From contig NC_054743.1 of NCBI RefSeq assembly GCF_018143015.1, positions 42,984,922 through 43,048,921 of the forward strand: DNA of 64,000 nt, in the 5' to 3' direction. A program made the position numbers and the translations under genes. The notes under the pieces were generated by a model, which saw nothing but the letters and a program-made list of their open reading frames with translations, was not told the DNA's origin and did no database searches. Source of the DNA: Lytechinus variegatus. Its lineage: Eukaryota > Echinodermata > Echinoidea > Temnopleuroida > Toxopneustidae. Within the stretch, counting starts at the first letter, position 1; every line of letters begins with the position of its first letter. Below, in pieces: positions 12,180-25,800 of the stretch.

Positions 12180-14790
12180 AAAAATATCAAAATTAGGATG
12201 TTTCTGATTCATTTTTAAAACGTTCAACAAATGAATGCATATTTTTTTTGTGAGTTTTGAAAATATATAAATTTGCATATTTAATGAGTTTCAAAATTCT
12301 GTGTTGACATTTTGTATCACCACCTAAAGTGATCATATAAAGCAAATTAAAATTGATCAACAAATGATGTAGCCTATAAGTTTAGTGAACCTCATGTATC
12401 TCTACCAGATGGAAAAAAGTCAAAATCGGTCAACAAATAAAGAAGAAGAAGCATTTCCTGTGATTTATGAATACATTTCGCATAAATTGGCATAACTAAT
12501 TTTCTACTGAAAATTTCAAAATTCTGTGCAGAAGTTAATGGGTGAACCTCATAAATTTCTACCCAGTGGCGTAACTACGGGGGGGCATGGGGGGGCACGT
12601 GCCCCCCCAATCGGCTGGCCAAAAAAAAAAAAACGGGGAAAAGGAGAAAAAGAGGGAAAAAGGAAGAGAAACGTAGTGGGGGAAAGAAGAAATTGTTGTT
12701 TATCATAGTGTTATATTATATTATGTTATATAACATAAGAAGCATTTTTTCACAACTTTATGAAACATTATTTGCTTAATTGTGTCTTCATTGTTCCTGG
12801 TGCTCGCATAGACTTTTTAACGAGATATATAGACTTGCTGTACTAAAGCCTCCCGTTTTCAAATCAATATACAACAAAATAATATATTTCATCGCAATTA
12901 GAGTTATTATTCTTTTAAGTAGTGATATATTCTTCTTTTTCATGACTACTGAAAGTTATTGCCCTATTTTAAGGTCTTAATATAAAACATTTCCTGTCCG
13001 TGCTAACGTTCGCATTAGTGGATTGGTGAGATTTCTGCTCTTCATGAACTCCTAACATCAGTCCTTAAAATGTCAATTTTTTTTATCTGAATATCAAAAA
13101 ATTTTAGCTCGCACTTCGCGCTCGCATCATTTGGTTAGTGAAATACGTGGGGTCTTACTGAATTCCTACAAACAAGCCTTGGAATGCCCCTCTTCATGTC
13201 TGGATTTCCTAAATTTTCAGCTCGCGCTTCGCGCTCGCAGTATTTCATTAGTGAGATGCGTATAATAATCATGATTACAATGACTTCAAAAACTGCTCCA
13301 TGTGTTTTGATGTAATTCTAACAAAATCAGCAAGCGCTTGGCACTCGCATTAGATGACTATGGTGAGATATGTATACTCTGACTTAATGGATTCGTAACT
13401 ATAGTCCTTAAATTATCCATGTTTGTCGTCAATATATACAAAAATTTCAGCTCGCGCTTCGCGCTCGCATCATCTGGTTAGTCAAATACGTAGGGTCTTA
13501 GAGAATTTCTACAAACAACCCTTAGAATGCCCCTCATCAGGTCTATATTTCCAGCTAGCGCTTTTGCGCTTGCAGTATTTGATTAGTAAGATGCGTATGA
13601 TAATCATGATTACATGACTACAAAAGGTGCTTCATGACTGTGTTTAGATGTAATTCTAACAAAATCAGCAAAGGATGGCAATAGCATTAGATGACTATGG
13701 TGAGATATTTATACTCTTAATGGATTCTACAATGTAATCCTTAAAATTTCCTTGTTTAGGGTCAGAATATACAAAAAATTTAGCTCGCGCTTTGCGCTCG
13801 CATTATTTGTTTAGCGAGACGGTTAAGTATCATGATTACAAACAATTCGCTTATAATGTCAATTTTTAGCCCTCAATATCAAAAATTTTTAGCTCGCGCT
13901 TCGCGCTCGCATTATTTAATCAGTGAGATACATATCCGTTTGATGGCACTGCATGTCCTTAAAATATCTCTATTAAGTCAGTATACCTGACAACTGAGCG
14001 CGCTTCGCGCGCTCCCTAAGTGACCCGAAATTTTGCTGGTGCCCCCCCAATGCCGTGACCCACGGTACGCCACTGTTTCTACCACAAGGAAGGAAAAAAA
14101 AAATCGATCAACAATTATGAAGAAGCATTTTATGTGGGTTTTAAAAAATACTCATAAATAAGCATAAAAATGTTTCTGGTCAAAATTCTGTGTAGAAATC
14201 TGGTGCACCTCATGAAGTGCTACCAGAACGAAGTCAAAATATCAAAATTGGTCAACAAATAACGAAGGAGAGGCATTTCTTTGTGAATTTTAAAAAATGC
14301 GCATAGATTAGCATATTGAATGAGTTTCAGAATTCTGTGTAGAAGTTTTGATTCCCCCACCTAGTGCTATCATATAAAGCAAACTGAATTGAAATTATAC
14401 TTGAAATGACAAAGAATTAAGCAGCGTTTTGAAATCCAGTCAACAAATAAAGAAGAGGCATTTTCTGTGATTTATGATTGAATTTCGCACTTAGCATAGA
14501 TAATTTTCTACTCCAAACTTCAAAATTCTGTGTAGAAGTTTGGTGACCTTCATGAAGCTCTACCAGATGGAAGCAAAAATTCAAAATTGGTCAACAGAAA
14601 TAAAGAAGAATGCATTTTTGTGAATTTTGAAAAATGCGCATAAATTAGCATATTAAATGAGTTTCAAAATTCTGTGTAGACATTTTGAATCCCCCACCTA
14701 GTGCTATCATAATAATATAAAGCAAACAATATTGAAATCGGCGGACTTGAAATGGCGAAGAAGCATTTTGAAATTGTGGACGGACGACAG
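12180..14790. repeat. Divergent tandem array split by a hAT-type element
   Basis: Units contain TTCAAAATTCTGTGTAGAAGTTTGG, CTCATGAAGCTCTACCAGA and GGTCAACAAATAAAGAAG. The landmark AATTCTGTG occurs near 12296, 12519, 14181, 14330, 14521 and 14667, giving spacings of about 150 and 190-220 bp on either side of the 1.5-kb insert. The insert lies within one unit, so the array predates it. No coding capacity seen. Confidence 0.75.
12564..14075 (+). mobile_element. hAT-type non-autonomous element, copy 2 (longest)
   Basis: CAGTGGCGTA...TACGCCACTG ends with exact 8-bp duplications TTTCTACC at 12556-12563 and 14076-14083. The 5' part has a G-run/CACGTG/C-run palindrome and a purine tract. The middle has a tandem array of about 110-bp units, each centred on GCTCGCGCTTCGCGCTCGC or a decayed form (near 13109, 13219, 13326, 13449, 13553, 13662, 13782 and 13891). 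Near the 3' end GAGCGCGCTTCGCGCGCTC (13996-14014) is a perfect 8-bp-stem hairpin with a TTC loop. No transposase. It sits inside the tandem array of element C. Confidence 0.92.
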
Positions 14791-15555
14791 CCACGGCAAA
14801 AGCTCATCTAACATATTTTCATAACATTCATTATCACATCCAATGTACGTACATGTATTAACATTATAAACTCGATATCTGTTTTAATTTGTTTCTCAAA
14901 ATGACAATTTATGTTAAAATCTTCAGGATGTTTCTAATATATTTTTGAAAAACACTTTTTGGAAAACACTTCGAAAATACTCTTCAAGAATTCAATTCAA
15001 GTTTAGTAATATTCTAACAACATTTTTGAAAATGCTATTTTACATCCAATTAAGGTACATGTAGATGTCAATAAAAATAAAATGTTATTGTGTTCCTATC
15101 AAAAAATCAGAACAATATTATGAAAAAAAATTGTCGAAATATTTTGAAAACAAACATGACTTTTTTATCATCATATCATGGTTATAACATCGAACGTTTT
15201 AAAAAAAATCATATTAATTATGTAACATTATTAAATCGTTAGAAAAATATCATTTTGTGTCTTAATGTTTTTTTAATGTCAAGTATGGGTAAAGATATTT
15301 AAATACCATTTAGGAAAATATATCTGCTTGGCATAATAAAAATAAGGTTTATTGCATGTTTAACATAAGGGAAATATTGTTTCATTAATGTTATACAATG
15401 TTTTTAAAACTTTCTTTTGAAACCATGTCTAGGATCTTTTATGAATGTTATTATATAATTATAGCAACTAGCTGGATGTCCGTAGTATGGAATACACTGT
15501 GACTGCATAACAAACCACGTCCAAACCATGAGCTATTAATAGCTCCAAAAACCAT
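14791..15555. other. Interior of element C, no gene seen
   Basis: Very AT-rich non-coding sequence with many AACATT/AATGTT motifs. It directly precedes the right inverted repeat. Confidence 0.5.
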
Positions 15556-16363
15556 TGACTGCCCCTTATCATGGAGGTCAGGAGGTCATTTCATGGAAGC
15601 CACAGGGTCCTGGTTTTTGTAGTCTAGTCATATAAACTGTAATACTTATTCAAGGGATGAAATCATTGGGTAAGAGAACATTTCAATAGAACAAAATTTG
15701 AATATCAAATAATCATTGGCGGTATATGTCCATTCTGAAGAACATCGGTCACATCTGTGTATTTTCATCGTCCTTGGGGGTAAACTTGTATTTGAGTGGA
15801 AGCAAAAGTTTGGTACAAGAGACTAGTCGTACCTGTAGGCCACTGGTCTGGTTTCCCCTGACCCTCCACTGCCCATTGACCACGATGGGGGAGGGGGTCA
15901 GCATCTCTTGATTACTGCCTGAGCCAGAGACGTTTACCAGCTGGTGTCTCCTTGCAACTGGTGTAGTCTACTTATTCAAACTTTAATACTTGGTTCATGG
16001 GAGGAATCTTTTGGCGAGGGAGAAATTAGGCGCTGAATAGATATTTCTTAAGTGCATGAACACGAAGTCTTATGATTACAGTGTAAAAAAACACACAACT
16101 TTGCATTTTTCATCCTGTTTGAGGTGAAGTTGTTTGGGTAAAAATGTGTCTTGTTTGGTGTGTGAGACTAGGGCACCTGACCCCCTACCGTGTAACTTGT
16201 TTGATTGACGCTTAGCTTTTCTGATGCAGCAAAGTTTTGTACTGGACCTTGGTGGGGAGCGAAGATGAGTGGATTGTCGCTGATTAGAGATTGGGAGACA
16301 TGTGCCCTCTATGTTAGCTTTTGGGAAAGGGCACTTCCAAACAACAAGGTCCAATCTGGACTA
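15556..16363 (-). repeat. Right 808-bp terminal inverted repeat of element C
   Basis: Inverted copy of 7914-8721. The inner edge is TGACTGCCCC (15556-15565) and the outer edge GGACTA (16358-16363), abutting the target duplication ACACAGATG. The equal length and lack of visible differences imply a recent insertion or continuing gene conversion. Confidence 0.92.
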
Positions 16364-17018
16364 ACACAGATGGGGAGGGGTCAATTTATTTCTGAAGTCA
16401 TGACCTTTCCTGATAAGGGAACCACTGCCTTTTTTTTTTGTTTCCCCAAAAGTTTCATTGGCTATCCGAAGGTCCAATCAGCTCAAGTGAGCTTGGTTGT
16501 GTGTTTTCTTATTGTTTTGTGCACGCAGACAATGAACTCATTTTGTGAATCGAGGGCAAGGTTGGGTGGGATTAAAAAGAATTCGGAGCGCTTTCATGTT
16601 GGTGTGTAACTGTGAATGTAATACAATCATTGATTATTTTTGAAAAATTATCTCGGTAACATAATTTTTAAACCTGTATGAAGTGTCATCATTGTTTTCT
16701 TGTCATTTTGTTATTATTACTTGGGTATTCGAGTTCTCCCAATGTCATAATCGGGATCTGCCGAACATTCGATTTGTGTAAATTTTGCTAATCGATTGGT
16801 GATTGGCGGCATGCCAATCGAACCATTCGATCAATCGATGTTTACTCCCAGGCCTAGCATTTATGTGCATTTGTGTGGGCTTAAAAATACGCCACAATGG
16901 GGCTTCCTTGGCGTCTCTATTTGATGAAAAGGCCGTCGCTTCCGCGCTCCGCACCCACCCCCGGGAGTGGCAGCACAAGTCCCCGACATGGGTGAATTTT
17001 TTTCTGGCGAGAACGCTG

Positions 17019-17420
17019 GCACTTCGGTAGGCCAAGAATCTGCTTGAACAGTTGAAGCTGTGACTGGTTGAGCCTCTTTAACATACCCTTTGTAAAGTTA
17101 ATGACGGCGGCTCCATAGAGCATGCGGGGGACACTCCATAATGCTGCGCAGTATTGTGGTAGAGGGTCACCTGTATATAAAGCACCAGCTCCAGTGAGAG
17201 CATAAAAGGTTTAGAGACCTTTTGCAATCATGTCCTCAGTTGGTTCTCTCCTTGTGCTAGTTTTTATAATGCCAAGATGAGGATGCATTTATGCAGTTTG
17301 CACTGAGTCCTCTCCCAGATGCCAGACATATTGCTGCGAGGTATGTTTACCATCATTTAAGGCAATAATGAAGCTTTTGGATGGATTGATTCTGTATTTC
17401 GCCAAGAATCTGGCTATTTT
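17019..17420 (-). mobile_element. Old LINE fragment, post-RT part (upstream half)
   Basis: The minus strand encodes MLYGAAVINFTKGMLKRL, LFKQILGLPKC and, upstream with stops, FYALTGAGALYTGDP and HPHLGIIKTS. The order HLG / AY(S/A)LMGAG / P(R)xLYGxE / LPK is that of many invertebrate LINEs just after the reverse transcriptase. Its downstream half lies at 5890-6565 beyond element A. Decayed, with at least two breaks. Confidence 0.7.
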
Positions 17421-19853
17421 TTGTTACATCTGAGACTAGTACACTAATTACTATCAATACCAACCTCGCCATACGTGTGAGTGATCCGAGACATACATTG
17501 ATTTAGATATAGATCTTCTAGATCTAGTCAAGCCAGTACTGTGATGGGGACTAATAAGTTATGAATGTCTCAACTCTCACGAAGATGACTGATGAAGTGG
17601 CATGGTTAATCACTCATTCAATGAACAAGGTTATGTTATGATATAACCTTGTTCTCAGTTATATCTCCATGTGTGGCAAAATAAGGGTGGCAATGTTTGG
17701 CTTATTTTCTCTTTCTGTGGGACAAATGCTTGATTTTCTTACACTATCAGTTTCCAAATGTTACAGCTATTCATCATAAAACTTGGCTCTTATGTAAATT
17801 TAATTCTTTAAATTATTTTTTCTGAATTCAAAATAAAGATTGAAAAATGAAAATTTTCTTGCCATATTACTTTCCACCAAAAGAGGGCGTGCAAAAACTA
17901 TGCCCAAAATTCAAGGTTTTGAGCGCTCTGGTGAATACAAAAATTATTCAAAAGTTACTAATGAAAAATAAATTGCAACTGTATGAAAATTAGTAATTTT
18001 GGTCAGAAAAGTGATATTTTAATGATTTTTTTTAAAGTGTGCTATGTACAGCATTGGCATACCATAGTCCTAGTTGTAGATTCCCCACAGGCAGGATGTG
18101 TTTAATGTAATTTCTCGCAGAGTTCCTAAAAAAGTTGTTTGACCATCTAACTTTAACTTAACTTAGAGTCTAACAAGTAACATACATGTACTAAGTTAGA
18201 TCTAATGTTAGGCTCTGGCCTAGGCCTACTGAAACTATTTTTAGATATGTAACAAGTTAGGCTACGGTAAACTGGCAATGGCACTAGTACAACAAGGCAG
18301 GTCAATAACACTCAAGGGTTCATTAGATGCCGCTGTGTACAGAAAAATCAAGCCATAGACGTCGTGTGTTGTGGACATCAAAGGTAAGATCCCAGCACAC
18401 GTGATCCACTAGTTAGAAAATAGAAATCCACTACGAAACGCGGTTCATGGTAACTATAGTTACTTCAAAAGATGTATGATACGTAGATCTATGTGCCGTG
18501 ATCAAGACTCCATTTTCAGCCTAAATTTCTGTGCCTGAGCATCACCAATTTAGAAAGCCATAGAAATTCCCTTTTCCCGGTGCTGAGACCCTCAAATTTA
18601 TGGTTTCTCGATCTAGTGCCTGCTCATACATGTACTCAGCGCAGCACAGTGGCAAATTGTCATTGACTGCATTCAACGACAGCCAAATCTCTGCGCAGTG
18701 ATTCGTAGGCCACTGATTGGTTCATCGTGCAGAAACGTCATGACCAATTTCAGGATTATTCATGCAACGCTCCGATATCGAATTTATGCCATTCCAGAGG
18801 ATTGCATTTTTAGCAATCGTTGATCCTAGAGCAGTTCTGGTGACCTACATTTTAAGACCAAGTTTAGTTCCAGAGCCCCGATTTTCATTTTTGGTGTGGC
18901 ACATAAGTATCATTTTATAATTCAAGTATACCCCCCCCTTGGGGGCAGAAATCTTCAAGAAGGCAAGATCCTAAGAAAGTCAATGTTAGACTAAAAGTCT
19001 AAATCGCCGGACAGGTGATGGAATTATGAAATAGGTCAAGACTGAAGGGTTCTGCTGGTATGGCGATCTCTGTTACATGTTATGACTTTGTTGACGATTG
19101 GGAGATCTACAGGATCAGGATTACCTTACTCCTGTACATACCAAATGATGATGTCTTTATGATCTCAAAATTCTTTGGCTATTGACTAGACAGACTGCAC
19201 ACTTGGCTGAGAAACTGTCATAGAAAAAGGGTGACCATAATTTAGAAAACTATAGAAAAGGGTAAGATAATTGTATCAGATGTAAGGTAAAATGTCAAAT
19301 TCATAAAATGGTTGGTATCACATTTTACTTACTTGTTTGACAACCTCTGATCTCAAAATGTTGATTTCTTGGGTTACAAAATTTACTGATGTTTTGCCAG
19401 TATTCTTAATGGAGATCTCACCTTAAAAACACCAGGTAATTGTGGGTCGCTTTATCTGTTACAATGTTATCAGATTTTCAAGATATGAATTACTTTTTAA
19501 GATACCCGTCCTTGCGCAAAATGAGGTACTGTAAGGTGCGAAATACGCTCACAAAGTTCAACTTTTTTCCCACCATTTTCAGTCAAATTCAAAGTTTCAA
19601 TGAATATCTGTGTCTACATGTGTTTTGTAAACGTGTAAAGTTAGTCGTTGGTCGTCACAGGTCTTCTTTTAATTGAATCACACAAATAATGCACAGACAA
19701 GGGACAATGCAAATAAGTAAATAGGGAAGCCATACATACAACAAACATCTAACATCCGTAGGTACTGCTCCCTTAATAGTCTTGGCATCCTGTACCACAA
19801 GCTTTGAATACGTGCTGTACTTTTTTTATTAACGCTTCTTTTTTTTTCTTTCA
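17421..19853. other. Spacer and probable upstream region of ARL13B
   Basis: No coding exon was recognised. A polypyrimidine tract with TTTCAG ends at 19853, so the ARL13B start codon exon may be preceded by an intron in the 5' untranslated region. The first non-coding exon and the promoter could not be placed. Confidence 0.5.
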
Positions 19854-19875
19854 GGTGTTTTTGTAAACGCAGGTA

Positions 19876-22800
19876 ATGTTCAGCTTAATGGCCTGCTGTT
19901 TTCAGTGGATCAAGGAGAGGCGAGAGCCTCGCAAGTAAGTTGCAAAAACAAATTTATCAACAAATTTAAGTAGATCTACTAGTACTTATTTTATATTGAT
20001 AGGTTCTATGTTTATTGTAAAAAAGCAAAAAACTACATGTGCATCAGGCATGGATCCACAGGGGTAGCAGAAGATGTGGGCTTATCCTATAAAATTTGAA
20101 AATCTAATGGGGAATCATGTACTGATGACCTTTTTTAGGCTTTTCAACATTTTTAGACCAATTTGCACCCTGTAAAAGTCTGACTCTTGATCTGCGCCCG
20201 TACATGTCATGGATGGTTTAAAGTAGTATGCTGTTTGTCACAAACTTTGAACTGTTTAACATGCATAGATTGAACAGTGGTCAGACAGAAATGCCTCATT
20301 TAACTTTAAGATCTGTTTTGTGTACGGTCAGGAATTGTCTCAACTGTACTGGGTGGAAAATGAAACGATTTTACAACTGCAAACTTGCAAAACAGATTCC
20401 AGTAGAAATTACACAGTGTATTTCATTCTAAAATATCCATAGACAGGATCTGCATTTCAATTGTACAATTTGCATGGAGCATGTCATAACAATTTTTTTT
20501 TGTAAGTATGCACATCTTTGTAGCCATCCATTCAGGTCAAATTGATGGAAGCTCTACACTTATCACTTGTTAAACTAATATATTTTTTGTTTTTACAGGC
20601 AAGTTACTCTAGCTCTGATAGGGCTTGATAACGCTGGCAAGACAACAGCTTTGAAAGGGGTACAAGGAGGTAAATTTGTATGCTTTATTTCAAAGTTATT
20701 TTCTTACCATTGTCCAATAAATCCAAACCATTCTGTAGTCATACCTGAAAAAGGTCATAACAATGATATGTGAATCCATATATTCAGATATTCTTGTGTT
20801 ATAAAAATATACATGTATATAGATCAATATTGCTTCATAAGAAGAAGGTAATTTTATTTTTCTTCAATGATGCACTAGTCAAATCAGGTGGAATTAACCT
20901 TTTTTATACATTTCCCTATTTTTCATGAATAATCTACCACTTCAACATCTCGACATGAATCCCTTTCTGGTATTAAAAAGTAGTCAAATTACTTTGTTTA
21001 CTCCATCTGTACATATGTTTCCCTCTTTGTTCTTTAGATCCATTTCAACACAATATTGAATTTCCTTTTATTCAACTTCTTTATCTTTTTTCACATCCAT
21101 TTCTTTTACATTTACATTTTTTTTTGATGTCATCATCTTACAGAAAAAGCAGCACGAGACATCACCATAGCTACAATGTACTTGCACCAATCTCATTTCA
21201 TAACTATATTTCACTCCTGTTCTCATGTCAGAATCCCTGGACTTGGTCGCTCCAACGGTGGGCTTTGCGAGCGGAGAATTCAAACTCGGCAAGTACGATG
21301 TAACCGTCTTCGACCTCGGTGGGGGCAAGCGTATCCGCGGCATCTGGTCCAACTACTACGGAGAGGCTCATGGTGTTGTGTACGTCCTGGACGCCAGCGC
21401 AGAGGATCGGCTCCAGGAATGCAAGGAGTGTCTGGAGGATGTCCTCAAGAAGGAAAAGATCCGCGGCAAGAGAATACTCCTGTAAGTGCCATAGTTGTAT
21501 TATATTGGATGGCTCAGAAGGGGATGCAACATAATCTATCAAGAGTTTATGGAATATGACACAAATTGAGGAGATGACTGTAATATTGGCCCAAACAAGT
21601 AAAATGTTATTGTATCCCAGGAAGAAAAGCAATTATTCAATATCATTATTATTAAAATAAGAATTGTTCAATTGACCGTACAAAAGATATATGATAGAGC
21701 ACAGGAAGTTTTGTACATCTATAGGCCAATGGAGAAGTTGCCAGACCAAAATATGTGTATGTGTTTCTCTTGCACCACTGAAACTTTATATAATGATGTA
21801 TTTAAGATAGGTCATATTTTTTTTGGTATTAATATGTCATTGACTATGCTCATATATGGAGCAGTGCACTGGATGGTGTTGATTCAGATAAACTAGTAAA
21901 AATACAGGATTCATATGGAGTGTAAAGTTTTCTTATACAACCAAATTCATCAGAGGTATTGTTTAAAGGGGAAGTTCACCCTGAAGAAAACTTTGTTGTA
22001 AAAATAGCAGAAAAAATAGTAAAAATTATTGGTGAAGGTTTGAGGAAAATCCGTTAAAGAGTAAGAAAGTTATTAGAGTTTAAAATTCTGGATTTGTGAC
22101 GTCATAAACGAGCAGCTGCCCCATGTGTTATGTAATATAAAATGTATGAAATTCAAATTTTGTATGGCTCCTGATGACTTAATTTTATTTTCTTTTCATG
22201 ATCGGGTGTGAAATGATTTGTCTATTGATATACAAAAGTTACAGTGAAAACCATTTTCAATTTTCTGAGAAAATGACATTTCATTGATTTTTTACCATTC
22301 GCTATGTAGGAATGCTGCTCGCATATGACGTCACAAATCAAATAATTGAAATTCTAATAACTTTTTCATTATGTGATGAATTTTTCTCAAACCTTCGGCA
22401 ATATTTTCTATTATTTTTTCTGCTATTTTTACAATAAACTTTTTGTCAGGGTGAACTTCCCCTTTAAGGGTTTGTACCAATTCTTATATTAATGAGTGGT
22501 ACATGTATGTGTTTTAGTAGTTTTGTACCCCTGAAGAAAAGAAACCTTAAGAAACTGGCCTTTTCAGTAAATTTACCATACACACAAATTTCATGATGAG
22601 ATTTGAGCGCATTATACTGTATGCAAGATTTGTTATCAAGAACCTTAGGAGTGTCATGATATTGGTTACTTCTTTTGTTTCGTCCATCATGTTCATTGCT
22701 ATAATTTCATGATTTGTTTTTTTTTGTCCTGTTTGTTTTTGTCTTTACCTTCTACCTGTCTCTGTTTCTCCTCCAGGCTTGCTAATAAACAAGACCAAGA

Positions 22801-25800
22801 GGGAGCGCTGGATGAGATTGATATCTGTGACCAGTTAGATCTAGAAGAGATCGTCAGGAACAGTAAATGCCCTTGCAGAGTGGTAATTAATTCACTTCTC
22901 ACATATATTTTTTCATTTCGACTTGGTTCAGTGGATTTTTTTTTTGCTGGCAGACAACACAACACATCTCACTTATTTTCCCAAAAGCTTAATCCTGAAT
23001 AGATATGAGTCTAATGGCTTAACCATAATAGATCTGTATAAATAAGTGCCTGAAAGTTACATGTATATGAGACTGTTGATTTAGTCCAGTGTGAAAATAA
23101 AACAAATCTAAGTAGAGATATTCAGCAATGCAAACATAGAGAATAAATAATGATTGGATTCTTTGAGTGATACAAGCACAAAGATATGATTTTTGTCTCA
23201 TTTTTATCCAGAGAGTAAGCATTCTTTTCCGGAACAGAACATCTCTTCATCAGACTGTTTTGGGGCAGTCTGACTTATTTTGCCAGCTGAATGGCATGCA
23301 TGCGTAGATATAGCAGTGAAGTCTTAATAGATATGAGTCCAGTACTTGTCAGCAATAATAGTTTTCCTTCCGAAAGATAATTTTCTGTCACAGTTTTCTT
23401 CTAAAGTTGGAAATCAAGGCTGTTTGATGGGTCACAGCTTCCATGTCTGCTAAAAGATATTCATGTCCCATCGATTTTGTTATCAATCTGAGCATTTGTA
23501 AAAGAGACATGCTCCTCATATACCAAGAACATACCGGTAGTAGGTTTTAGTTTCACCCTTGAACGGTTGAACCACAAGGGATTGATGCATTTTTCATGTT
23601 TTCTTGTGTACATGTACTCTATATCCCATTTAGTGATCCCCTATTCCCTCTGTTTCTTTTCTCCAGGAAACCTGTTCTGCTGTGCAAGGCATCGGCAAGC
23701 GGATGGACCCGTCCATCAGGGAGGGGATGCTGTGGCTCCTGGAAGGGATCGGCAACGACTGGGCCACGATTAGTAAGAGGGTGGAGGAAGACACCGCTGC
23801 TCAGAGGGAGGAGGAGAAGCAGAGGAGGAAGGAGAAGAGAGAGCGTGTCATGAAGGAGAAGGAAGCAAGGTCAGTGATGATGGTGGTGGTGGGGATGACG
23901 GTGATGATGATGATTACGATGATGATGGTGGTGGTTGTGATAGTGGCCATGAAGTTGGTTTTGGTGGTCGTCGTGATTGATGATGGTAATGATGGTGATG
24001 ATGATGACGACGACGATTAGATGATGATGATGATGGTGATGATGGTTATGGTGGTGGTGTTGGTTGTGATAGTGGCCATGAAGATGGTGGTGGTGGTCGA
24101 GATTGATGATGGTAATAGTGGTGATGATGATGATGATTATGATGATGATGATGATGGTGACGGTGTTGTTGGTGATGATGATATTGGTTGTGGTGGTGTG
24201 GTGATGATGATGGCCCCTTTGATTTTTTTCTTCAACACATAAATGGCGCTATACAAATGCTGTTCATCATTATTAAGATGATAGTGATGGCATAACAAAT
24301 AAAATACAACTACGTGATGACATGATCTACAGTGTGCAAAATTGCAAATTCATATTAGACCAATCATGTCAGCCTACTCCAGTATTGTTTAATTTGTAAT
24401 GTACATACATGTAGAATAGAGGAGTAAATTGTAAAATCTTGAAAATTTGTGCTGGACTTTAATATATTTTGCTAAATTTCATCTGACATCCAGGAAAAAG
24501 AGAGAGGAGGAAGAGAGAAAGGCCAAAGGATTACCTTCGGAAGAGGAAGAAGACGAAGGTGAGGCAGATGTAGCCGATGGGGACCCATTCAAGAAAGTTA
24601 ACGATGGTTACTTTGTACAGAAAAAGGTAAGGCAATGGTATCGCATTTACTTTTTTGATATTAAGCAGCAAATGAAACTTCTAATGATGAAGCGTTTATT
24701 GAATATCCATGAAGTGAAGAACTAAATTGTATGGTATATTAACAAAGGAAACTATTTCTCCAGGGGCCAGTAACACAAAGCTTAGCAATGATTGTAGACA
24801 TTTTTTACAATTGATTCCATTGACTACAATGTACAATTGATCATGAAAATCGAGCGTACAATTTATCGCTAACCTTTGTGTCACGGGAGCTATTTGCTTA
24901 TCTTCCATTTTGCTGTCAGTATTGTATTTGCATGATTTTGAGGTCCTTCCACTTTAAATTCAAATCTTTTGATTGCTGTTTTTGCATTTATAAAAAGTGC
25001 TGTTTATGTTTTGATTGATTTGTGGAAAATAAATAAAATGAAAGACCGTAAAGCCAAACAAATTTTTAAATCTTTGAACCATGTTTGAGTGATCAAGAAA
25101 TTTCATCTCTATGAATTTTCAATCTCCAGAAAGAAGCTGCAGAGGCGAAGGAGAAGCAAAAGAAGAAAGATTTGGAAAACGCCACAGGAAACAATAACAA
25201 ATCAAAGGAGAACATTGCGATGACCGAGTCATCATCGTCGCACAATGTCAATGACCGCGTTGGGACTGTAGAGGGAGACATTCAAGATGTAAGGAGTAAT
25301 GGGGATGGGGGCAGCGACAGGACGTCGGGGAGTGGTCCCTTGAGTCCTGACGTGTTGAGTGATGGGAAGCCAAGTGGACAGGATGAAGCAGGGACCATGC
25401 CCGAAGGACAGTCAAAGAAGGTGGTTATAGGCTCACAGGAGAACCTGATAGAGGAACCTTCAAACAGTGAGTACCAAACTTTAATGTGCCAGTCTTCTGA
25501 ACAGCTTGCAGTTGTATTCCTACTACTTTTCACTAGTCTGTATGCACAGACCCAAATTGAAACTGTGGATACCCAAGTCCCAGTCGGGGTCTTCAGGCTG
25601 CAAATTCAGACCACTTTCCTCTAGGAGAAGGTATTCAAGCAAACATTCAAGAATTAAGTTGTCTGTGTATTATATTTTTGGTGCCTTGGAACAATTCATT
25701 ACCAGTACATTATTTACAATGTACCATACAGAAAAATGGCCTTCCCTAGAAATAATGAAATTCAAGGCCTGTAAAAGAATTTGAGAAGTGGTATCTGAAC

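Noticed and set aside
13100-13910. CRISPR-like array (regular GC-rich repeats about every 110 bp)
   Set aside because: Repeats lie inside a transposon with terminal inverted repeats in an animal genome; spacers are themselves homologous between units and copies.
21228-21632. 134-codon minus-strand frame
   Set aside because: Shadow of ARL13B exon 3 on the opposite strand.
25467-25624. Extension of ARL13B exon 7 to the in-frame stop at 25624
   Set aside because: A good donor (GTGAGT) at 25467 joins in phase with exon 8; the extension reads through a foldback remnant.
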